The translations under genes were made by a program, and so were the position numbers. Below, piece after piece: positions 18,125 to 25,787 of a stretch of 64,000 nt of DNA. A model generated the notes under the pieces. That model did not search any database and was not told the DNA's origin. It was given only the letters and a program-made list of their open reading frames with translations. The stretch spans positions 620,001 to 684,000 of the forward strand of contig NC_027860.1 of the NCBI RefSeq assembly GCF_000187245.1, read 5' to 3'. The DNA is from Ogataea parapolymorpha DL-1. Its lineage: Eukaryota; Ascomycota; Pichiomycetes; Pichiales; Pichiaceae. Positions within the stretch are counted from its first letter, which is position 1. The number at the start of each line of letters is the position of its first letter.

Positions 18125-20659
18125 CTAGGCGGCCGTGCCATTGGAAGGAGCCACTTTGCTTCGCTGCGCCAGTTTCCAGGCAAGGTACGTGGCACTGTGG
18201 CCCAATCGCACCGGCTGCAGCGCTTCGCCAACACGCCTCTTCTTGACAAAAGGCAGTGCTAGGTCCTCGTTATCAAAGTCCTCCTGCGAAACCAGACGGT
18301 TAGGAACGTACTGGGGTGGCCCTCTGTACCACAGCATTGGAGTCAGCTCGTCCTCCGGGTACTCGTCAGGCTTGCTCATCGTATCGGTGCTTCCATTGAG
18401 GTAATTGTTCTGAGCAAGGTTTTTGGTAAACCTCTGGAAATTGCCGTTATCTATCCGCTCGTAAAGACTTCTGACTTCCTTTGGCATCTTAAGCTCTTGC
18501 GAAGTAGGCAGGATGAACGACTGCGAGTACGAAGGAGGATTGAACGGCGAATACTGGTATGCCAAATTATTATATGGAGTCTGCACCACTTTTTGGCCCC
18601 CATACATGTTCCCGTACGATGGAACAACAGGCTGTTGTTGGTAACTGTTGTAACTGGAGACTCCGTTGTTTTGGTATGGCGACTGGAAGTTGAACGGCTG
18701 CATGTTAGACATCGATGATGGGTATCCAGAGGCAGGGTTTGGCGGGATCGGCATGTTCTGAGGAGGAGGAGTCTGGTCTGAGTGTAGCATCGGCAGTCTG
18801 ATGTTTGGTGACGGTGGGATGTACGTTTTGTACTCGTTGCTCTTCAACGAAGCATCGTAGTAGTTTGGATCGTCGTGTGGCTCGCTGTCTGGTCCTGGCT
18901 CAAAGATGTGGATGCCACCCACCAGCGGAGGAGCATTGAGGTTCAAGATTGTCGGTGGAGGAGGCTTTTCTGAGGGGACTGCGTTTGGAGGAAGCATATA
19001 CTTTATTGGAGACGGGAACTTTTTCAAGACCCGTGGCTTGTCAATTGGAGTCACTGGGTCTTCAATGTGTCTCACCTCGTCAGGAAGACAAGCTCTCCAT
19101 GTTCTAATTTTGGCAAAAGACAGCTCTCTGTCGCTGTATCTAAACTCGCAAATAAATAGCGGCCCTTCATATTTGACAGCAGGATCGCCCTTCAGCCATC
19201 TGGTGAAATAAGCAACGTAGCACGGTCCCAAAATATCCTCCACAGGATGGTCTCTATACTGACCAGTCTTAAAAACTTCGTTTTCGAGGAACAAACGATC
19301 GTAACTGTGCGAGGTCCATTCTGGTCTGTAGTACCAGCATACATTGACGTAGCTCTTTCCATGTTCCTGCCACATCCTGAAGATCTGTCCCACAATCGGT
19401 CTATCAGGATCATTAGGATTTTTGAGCAAAACCCAGTTTCCAACCTTGTAGGTTCTTCCCTCGTAAACCAGAAACGGAACAGGCACTTTGGACGTGACAA
19501 CATCACCGTAATCGCTGTCTGGCCTCTGCATTTCCAGATGATACAGTCTGGTGATGTTGGACTCCAAAAGATGGACGTTGTTCAGCATGGCAGAGTTGGC
19601 CGTATAGTATGCCTTCGAGTTGGCAATTAGCTTGAAAACGTCCGCCATATAAGCGTCGACACTTTGATAGTGTCTCTGTTTGATCAATCCCTTGATGTCC
19701 AGCATAGAAATTGGCTCTTTGACAATCCTGTAATATTCAGGATGATCCTGCTGATTTGGCAGCTTGTCAAACACAGTAATGATGGTTTTTCCATTAACCT
19801 TGATTTTCTTCAGACCTCTCATGATACTCTTAATTCGCTGTTCGTGGGGTTGGTCCACAATCGGAGGTCTTCCTCTTTTAACCCAGTTCTCAAGTAACTG
19901 GTCGTTCGATTTTGCAACATTACGTGTCGGTGGATAGTAATAATTAGACTGCTGCGAAACTTCTGTTTTTGACACATATGCCGAGGGGTTGTAGTTTGGC
20001 ATTGCGTTGTTGTACCCTCCTTGTAAAGGGTGCATTGGATTTGTATGTTGCATCATATTGGATCCAGCACTGGGCTCCCGATAATCTTCATCCTGGTAAT
20101 CGTCGTCCTGTTGTCTGGTTTCGTCCACTTCCTCCTCCTCGTAATCGTCGTCCTCGTAATCACCACGAGACTTTGATTGACGAGCCGGGGGAGTTGGCGA
20201 CGAGATTTGCATGACAAAATCGTCTTCTCCCGGTAATTTGCCAAGATTAGGGTAGTAGACTTCGGAATGTCCAGGAATAGAGGAGTCTTTCTTGATAGCA
20301 GGGATCACGTTCTGCTGAATGTAATTATCGAGCACAACTGCACATTCGTGGTAGATTGACGTTTTTTCGTTGTAAAACCGAGCATTCCAGGTGATCTGGG
20401 CCAGATCGTTGATAAACTGCTGCGGATGGGAGTACTTGAGACTTTTTATTGTCGAGCGGATCTTAGAGTACGACATTGGCTTGCGGATCACTTTGTAATA
20501 ATCGGTGTTGGCTCTTAATGGGAGAACCTGGAACATTTCGTAGAACTCATTCCCCTCGGCGTCTTTCAGCGTGAGAATTTCATCCATGAACTCTGTGAAC
20601 TTTGCTGCCATCGCACGACGCTCCTGTTCGGAGACACTTCGTTTGTCGTGAGGTGCCAT
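18125..20659 (-). CDS. RSC1/RSC2: RSC chromatin-remodelling complex subunit RSC1/RSC2
   Basis: A protein of 844 aa (889-928 in S. cerevisiae). A first bromodomain is at about residues 15-125 (YYKVIRKPMSYSKI). An AT-hook KRGRPP near 258 precedes a second bromodomain to about 370 (YYRIVKEPISMLDI). A BAH domain spans about 395-530 (YKVGNWVLLKNPND, WYYRPEWTSHSYDR). The C-terminal part is Pro/Gln/Asn/Tyr-rich and probably disordered. This domain order is specific to Rsc1/Rsc2, which are alternative subunits of the RSC complex; one ancestral gene is expected outside the genome-duplication clade. It acts in the nucleus, remodelling promoter nucleosomes. Confidence 0.95.
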   Translation of the reverse strand: MAPHDKRSVSEQERRAMAAKFTEFMDEILTLKDAEGNEFYEMFQVLPLRANTDYYKVIRKPMSYSKIRSTIKSLKYSHPQQFINDLAQITWNARFYNEKTSIYHECAVVLDNYIQQNVIPAIKKDSSIPGHSEVYYPNLGKLPGEDDFVMQISSPTPPARQSKSRGDYEDDDYEEEEVDETRQQDDDYQDEDYREPSAGSNMMQHTNPMHPLQGGYNNAMPNYNPSAYVSKTEVSQQSNYYYPPTRNVAKSNDQLLENWVKRGRPPIVDQPHEQRIKSIMRGLKKIKVNGKTIITVFDKLPNQQDHPEYYRIVKEPISMLDIKGLIKQRHYQSVDAYMADVFKLIANSKAYYTANSAMLNNVHLLESNITRLYHLEMQRPDSDYGDVVTSKVPVPFLVYEGRTYKVGNWVLLKNPNDPDRPIVGQIFRMWQEHGKSYVNVCWYYRPEWTSHSYDRLFLENEVFKTGQYRDHPVEDILGPCYVAYFTRWLKGDPAVKYEGPLFICEFRYSDRELSFAKIRTWRACLPDEVRHIEDPVTPIDKPRVLKKFPSPIKYMLPPNAVPSEKPPPPTILNLNAPPLVGGIHIFEPGPDSEPHDDPNYYDASLKSNEYKTYIPPSPNIRLPMLHSDQTPPPQNMPIPPNPASGYPSSMSNMQPFNFQSPYQNNGVSSYNSYQQQPVVPSYGNMYGGQKVVQTPYNNLAYQYSPFNPPSYSQSFILPTSQELKMPKEVRSLYERIDNGNFQRFTKNLAQNNYLNGSTDTMSKPDEYPEDELTPMLWYRGPPQYVPNRLVSQEDFDNEDLALPFVKKRRVGEALQPVRLGHSATYLAWKLAQRSKVAPSNGTAA

Positions 20660-21009
20660 GGTACTCTATAATGTTAAAATGCACTTTTCTGACAAATATG
20701 TGGGAGGTAAGCCTCTAAAGCGGCGGAAAATGGGCACAATTGGGGGCAAAACGCGCACGTTTCTGCAGTTTGCAACTTTTTTCTGTTTTCAAAATAGTTC
20801 GGATCTGATTTCTCGCAACGAGACGAAAAAAACAACCCTGGGTCTTTTCCTAGTTTGTATTTTTATGAAGGAGAAAAAAGGCTGGCAAAAATTTTCGACT
20901 ATAGACACAATCTTATTTTGACAGACAGAAGTTTTTTAGACTAAGGAAAGCTTAAGTATTTAGCAAGATAACATATCAGATGTCGTGAAGAAAATCACTG
21001 TCTTTATTG
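20660..21009. other. Divergent promoter region, 350 bp
   Basis: It lies between RSC1/RSC2 and the sirtuin gene. It has G/A-rich and A-tract sequence, which tends to exclude nucleosomes. No gene or RNA is recognisable in it. Confidence 0.5.
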
Positions 21010-21972
21010 ATGCAGCCCTCAGAACACCACGATGAAGATAGTAACGAGTCTCCAATAAACAGTGAGGATCTGACGGAGTCCGCCCCTTCGTCCATGCTGA
21101 TCCCTGTCTCCACTCTTGAGTCCTTCCACAACTTCTTGCGCTCGCCAAATTGCAAAACCATACTTGCTCTTGTTGGTGCTGGCTTGTCTGCCTCCTCTGG
21201 ATTGTCTACTTTTCGCGGGTCAGGTGGATTATGGAAACAATACAACGCAATCGATCTAGCCACCCCCGATGCGTTTCTTGACGATCCAGGCCTTGTGTGG
21301 CAGTTTTACGCCTATCGCAGACATAAGGCGTTGCAGGCGCAGCCGAACCTCGGCCATTACGTGCTAGCAGAGCTGAGCAAACTTGCAAACATCAATTTTC
21401 TTACAATTACACAGAACGTCGACGGCTTGTCTCAGAGAAGCCACCATGTGCCAGGAAAATTGCTTGAGTTCCACGGGTCGTTGTTTGGGATGCGATGCAC
21501 AAACTTCAGCTGCTCTTATGAGGAGCAGAATAATTATAATGACCCGCTATGCGAAGCTTTGAGAGTGGACAATTTCGACCAGACCGAAGCGTTGCCGTTT
21601 CTTGACGAGCAGGACCTCCCGCACTGTCCCGCATGCAAAGTTGGCCTGTTGAGGCCGGCAGTGGTGTGGTTTGGAGAGTCGCTGCCTCTGCAGATTATCG
21701 ACAAGGCAGATGAATTTATAGTGCAAAACAGAGTGGATTTGATGCTGGTGATCGGAACATCTCGAGCAGTGTGGCCTGCCGCATCGTATGTGGACATTGT
21801 CAGAAACCAGGGAGGAAAAATCGCCATCTTCAACACCGAGCCGGACGGTGACGAAAAAGACTGCTGGCAGTTTATAGGAGACAGCGCAGAGACCTTGCCC
21901 GTGGCTATGGAGCCACTGATCGGCAAGCTCAGCCCAAATACTTCCATATCAAATACATCACGTACAATGTGA
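21010..21972 (+). CDS. Class III (SIRT5-type) NAD-dependent protein deacylase
   Basis: A protein of 320 aa from ATG 21010 (the preceding TTG is not used). The sirtuin Rossmann motif GAGLSASSGLSTFRG is at residues 56-70, TQNVDG at 134-139, and the catalytic His155 is in EFHG. Zinc ligands are Cys163, Cys168 and a CPAC pair, and GTS and FNTE lie near the end. Residues YAYRR at 100-104 give Tyr100 and Arg103, equivalent to the Tyr102/Arg105 pair that lets SIRT5 bind succinyl, malonyl and glutaryl lysine. This places it with class III, not with Hst2 or Sir2. The N-terminal 28 residues are acidic, so a mitochondrial presequence is unlikely. Its end overlaps BOS1 by 44 bp. Confidence 0.9.
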   Translation: MQPSEHHDEDSNESPINSEDLTESAPSSMLIPVSTLESFHNFLRSPNCKTILALVGAGLSASSGLSTFRGSGGLWKQYNAIDLATPDAFLDDPGLVWQFYAYRRHKALQAQPNLGHYVLAELSKLANINFLTITQNVDGLSQRSHHVPGKLLEFHGSLFGMRCTNFSCSYEEQNNYNDPLCEALRVDNFDQTEALPFLDEQDLPHCPACKVGLLRPAVVWFGESLPLQIIDKADEFIVQNRVDLMLVIGTSRAVWPAASYVDIVRNQGGKIAIFNTEPDGDEKDCWQFIGDSAETLPVAMEPLIGKLSPNTSISNTSRTM

Positions 21973-22676
21973 GTGCTGCCCCGATGTAGAATATCCACTT
22001 GTCCTCAAATGCCTTTTTTTCAATCTGTCTAATGGTAGCTTTCGAAACTCCGAGAGTCTGCAAGCTAGACGACATTCTCTCCTTCATTTTCAGCACCACC
22101 TCGTTCTGCTCCACCAGATCGTCAAATGCCATTCTTCCCATCTCGAGAATTTCGTCCAGCTGCTGGTTTGAACGTTCTAGGACAGACTGCTCCTTCTGTA
22201 GCCCTTCCTGCATGGAGAGCCCCGAGAGCTGTTCCTGCCGACTCTGGCCGCCTCTGTTGGTCACAGAAGAAACGTTGTTGTCATCGTACGGGTTTTCGGA
22301 TATCGCCGTCGACCTGTTTGCAAACAATTGGTTTCTATTGACCTCAGCTAATCCTTCCTCTCGCTGTTTCTTTAATGATTGCGTTTTCAGCTTGTACTCG
22401 AGGAGCTCGTTTTTCAGGCTCGCGAGTCTGTTTTCGTTTTTCAGTTTCTGCGACTCGTTCAGATTCAGCGTCTGCTTGACGATGTAGTCCTCGTAGTCTT
22501 GGAGTGTTCTCGAAAGGTTGGTGATTGTGGTAGTGATCTGGCCTATCAGCGAGAGCTGCGCTGAAGTAGGGTCTTTTTCAAACTGTTCAAGATCCTTTCG
22601 CAGTTGCTGCGTCTGCTTGATGGCATTATTATACAATAGAGACTAAGTTAGCAGTGAACTGGAAGACACTTACCAT
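21929..22676 (-). CDS. BOS1: ER-Golgi Qb-SNARE Bos1, spliced
   Basis: Exon 1 is only the ATG (22674-22676) and exon 2 is 22642-21929, giving 238 aa. Splicing gives MSLLYNNAIKQ, matching the start of S. cerevisiae Bos1 (M-x-ALYN-AVKQ). That gene, as I recall, also has an intron near the start. An in-frame TAG directly upstream of exon 2 excludes an unspliced start. A Habc-like helical region is followed by GLQKEQSVLERSNQQLDEIL, the SNARE motif, and a C-terminal anchor (IFYIGAALTLYVMYLIW). Bos1 works with Sed5, Bet1 and Sec22 in ER-to-Golgi vesicle fusion. An alternative donor at 22760 would give exon 1 at 22761-22772 with the same exon 2. Confidence 0.93.
22643..22673 (-). other. Intron of 31 nt in BOS1
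   Basis: The 5' site GTAAGT follows the ATG directly. Branch motif GCTAAC (22647-22652) is followed at once by TTAG. The length is unusually small for a spliceosomal intron. The competing donor GTAAGT at 22755-22760 would make a 118-nt intron and add three residues (VVF) to the protein. Confidence 0.6.
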
Positions 22677-23206
22677 GTGTATAGTTTTACAATTTCGCGA
22701 CCATTGAAAAATATAGAATTTATTTATTACAGTGACCAGCCGTCGCTGACATCTACTTACAAAAACCACCATGAACTTGCCGTGGAAACGGCATAAGCGA
22801 TTGTGGATGGTAGACAAAGCGCAGTAAACCCGGAGGAAGCAGAAATAGTTAGCAATAAGCAGTTTCGAGCGGAACTAGTCCTCCTTCCTTTCTTCTTGTC
22901 TCACCAGTTTGAACAGCCAGCAGCTCAACTGCTCCAGCTCACTTGCCGTAGTAGATCCTAACCAACCCTTCCTCACTATATGCTCCTTTCCACCTCTATC
23001 CCTCTTCTTCGAAGCTCTGTGTCACTTGGTTATGTGCCCGTGCGCTCAGAAAAGCAGCACCAATAATCAGAAAAAATAAAAGACTTGGAAATATAGGTGT
23101 CAATTGATTAAGTGTTTGTTACAAAACAATAATCTAGCTCTGTTTCATCACCCGATCTCACAACAAGGACCCGCATTTATTCATAGATCAAATAGTCAAA
23201 TCCACA
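22677..23206. other. Divergent promoter region of BOS1 and VMA3
   Basis: 530 bp with pyrimidine-rich tracts near 22880-23030, a CCAAT near 23070 and the VMA3 leader. It includes the alternative upstream BOS1 exon described above. No other gene is seen. Confidence 0.5.
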
Positions 23207-23799
23207 ATGTCTGACCTTTGGTAAGTACTGCAATTCGCAAGCAAGTCCTGAAAACAGTACAAACGAATATGATATCTGTAAAGTGGTTATTTGCTTGCTG
23301 AATCAACGCCTAGCACCCACTAACATTTAGTCCTGTGTACGCTCCATTCTTTGGCTCTATCGGCTGCGCTGCTGCTATCATCTTCACCTGTTTCGGTGCC
23401 TCCTATGGTACTGCCAAATCCGGTGTTGGTATCTGTGCCACCTGTGTTTTGAGACCAGACCTTTTGATCAAAAATACCGTCCCAGTCATTATGGCCGGTA
23501 TCATTGCCATTTACGGACTGGTGGTGTCGGTCTTGATTTCCTCGTCATTGAAACAACAACAGGCCCTTTACACTGGTTTCATCCAACTGGGTGCTGGTCT
23601 CTCCGTCGGCCTCTCTGGTTTGGCCGCCGGCTTTGCCATTGGTATTGTTGGTGACGCTGGTGTCAGAGGTAACGCTCAACAACCAAGATTGTTTGTGGGT
23701 ATGATTCTGATTTTGATTTTCGCCGAAGTCTTGGGTCTGTACGGTCTGATTGTCGCCCTTCTGCTCAACTCTAGGGCTACCCAGGATGTTGTCTGTTAA
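23207..23799 (+). CDS. VMA3: V-ATPase proteolipid subunit c, spliced
   Basis: Exon 1 is 23207-23220 and exon 2 is 23331-23799, giving 160 aa, exactly the length of S. cerevisiae Vma3. The joint creates [13 protein letters not shown], as in Vma3 ([13 protein letters not shown]). Four hydrophobic helices follow, with the signatures [18 protein letters not shown] and [10 protein letters not shown]. The proton-carrying glutamate is in [11 protein letters not shown] near residue 137. It forms the rotating c-ring of the vacuolar proton pump with Vma11 and Vma16. The invariant leucines of AIYGLVV and GLYGLIV are coded by CTG, showing that CTG is read as Leu here. Confidence 0.97.
23221..23330 (+). 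other. Intron of 110 nt in VMA3
   Basis: 5' site GTAAGT, branch motif CACTAAC ending about 5 nt before the 3' site TTTAG. It interrupts the Cys codon of exon 1 (phase 2). Confidence 0.95.
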
Positions 23800-23875
23800 G
23801 CCCTTCTTCTCCCTGTGTCATCTCAAAATTCCACATAAAATAGGGAATAAATAAATCTAGGTGCTACAAAGCAAT

Positions 23876-25663
23876 CTATAAACCGGAGTCTTTCTCCAGC
23901 CACTTGGAAAGATCGTCTGGAATCTCGTCCCAGCGTATATCTATCCGAGTTTTTCTATCGTGTTCGCAAACCAGACAGTCTTGCTTGATCTCGCCTGTTG
24001 CGCGGTCAATCAAATTCTCGTTCGTGACAACTTGACAGTCGCACAAATCTTCGTCTTCGTTCTCACTTCGGCCCTCGTTCTCCGCCTTGACCTGGTCGAA
24101 CAACGGCCTGTAAATTTCAGGGATATTTTTCGGCTCGTAGTCTCCGACGAACCTGGTCCGCCATAAAGCGGTCCAATGAAGCTTCGCATTTCGGGGAAGG
24201 TTCCTCGTACGTCCCAGATTCGGATAGTAAATTCTTCTCCATTTCCCGTTCTTGTTTTCAATGAAATACCCGACGGGCAGGACTTCCACCATCCACCAAA
24301 AAAGACACTTTTGAACGGTATCAGTTCCTCGCCCGTCAAATCTGTAAACACGGTGCGAAGGGGCCTGCAGCACATTCTTATCTGGCTGGTGGAAAAGATC
24401 CTCATTCTGTCCAGTAGCTGCCATGTTGGAGCTAAATGAGTTTCTGTATGAAGCAACTGAATGCTGTATTGTGATGCCTCTTGACTCATCATGGAGTTTC
24501 GAGCTATGTCTTATCAATTGTAGACAATCGTGGTTGCACGACAGTAAACTATCCAAGCTAGTGAATTTGGTTGCAAACTCATACACAGCATTTTTCTTGA
24601 ACAACACGCCCATCTCAATTGCAGATGACAAAATCCACCGAAACGACAGATTTGATATGGAATGGCCGTCAATATCGTTGGCCCATCCACCACCCACATC
24701 GCTATGGTCGCCAGGAAACCACAGTTCGACCAGGTCGTTAGACGTGGGGACTGGTCGATTGGCATAAGCGTGGGTTCTATTAACGTAGTCTGGCTCTAGA
24801 TGCAATAAGTGCTCAAGCTCGCGGGCCGAATCTGAGTCAATGCTGGAATCCTGGTCGTCCTGGTCAATGCATTGAAGGTTGAACAATGACGGCAGGTAGG
24901 AATGAGGAATGAACAGGTTCTGCTTGAACTTTGCTCTTCGCTCGTCTATGCTTACCGCATGTCTTATATGTTCAACATGGTGCGAAATAGAGGTGAACGG
25001 AAACAGCCTATCTCGAAAGATCCCGCACGAGTTGACGGAATCCCACAGTCCCATAAACTTGATGATCACCTTCTCCCGACAAAACGTCTTCTTGAAAACA
25101 CTGGCGCTGGAATTCGTCCATTCTCGACCGATCGGTTGGCCATGCTGCTCCCATTTTTTGTAGATTTCCCAGGCAGTGCTAACCATCACTTCCAACCCCT
25201 GGTTCAGCAGCCCAATGCGCTCGATCATCCCAGCCAGTATCCTGGCAATGAAAGACCCGCGACTGAACCCAAACAAGTAGACCTGGTCGCCGTCCACATA
25301 GTACCGCATCAGATACGTGTATGCCTCGATCACGTGATAATCGACGGTGAAGGCCACGAGTTCGTCAAGATCGGACTTGACGTTCTCGACGGAGGAGCAG
25401 AACCAGCCGCCGTCGTGGAATTCCCCGAACCCTGTTCGGATGTCGTTGCCGATCCCCGCTAAGAGTCAGAACTGCCACAGTACACACTTACGCTGGTAAT
25501 AGCACATTTGTTGGTGAGAACCCTTTTCTAGCATCTTGTACAGTTTCAGAATGTTAGTTTCGACGCGGGTGCTGAAATTATTCGCCGTGCCGTCAAAACA
25601 TAGGATCAGGTTCTTGGACTTGGAGCCACTCGACCGGTCCAGATTGCACCCATCCATAGACAT
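23876..25663 (-). CDS. DUF2235 alpha/beta hydrolase, spliced
   Basis: Exon 1 is 25663-25492 and exon 2 is 25458-23876, giving 584 aa. The joint makes YYQ|PGIGNDIRTGFGE, the conserved YYQPGIG motif of DUF2235. Other signatures are NLILCFDGTANN near residue 18, the nucleophile elbow GFSRGS and PGDHSDVGGGW with the catalytic Asp/His. This is the fold of Tle1-type phospholipases of bacterial type VI secretion and of many uncharacterised fungal proteins. There is no signal peptide. The C-terminus is acidic and Cys-containing (CDCQVV, CLVCEHD), perhaps a metal site. The substrate is unknown; hydrolysis of a lipid ester is inferred from the family. It lies 124 bp downstream of GEF1 on the same strand. 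Confidence 0.88.
25459..25491 (-). other. Intron of 33 nt in the DUF2235 gene
   Basis: 5' site GTAAGT, branch-like CTGAC, 3' site CTCTTAG. It splits a Pro codon (phase 1) and contains an in-frame stop, so it must be removed to join the two conserved halves. Confidence 0.85.
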
Positions 25664-25787
25664 GTCTTCTTCTGCAAGTGAAAGAAACAAAAGCCAGGGT
25701 TTTTTTTTAGCGCATGGGAGATTTATATCCCAGATCCCTTTTTGTGGGAACACAACACATCTATAAACTAACGTCTATTGTTATTTT

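Noticed and set aside
18125..20659. Two separate paralogues RSC1 and RSC2
   Set aside because: Only one gene with this domain order is in the window.
25466..25753. Separate 95-aa gene upstream of the hydrolase
   Set aside because: It starts at GTG in the longer frame, and splicing at 25491/25459 joins it to the DUF2235 gene as exon 1.
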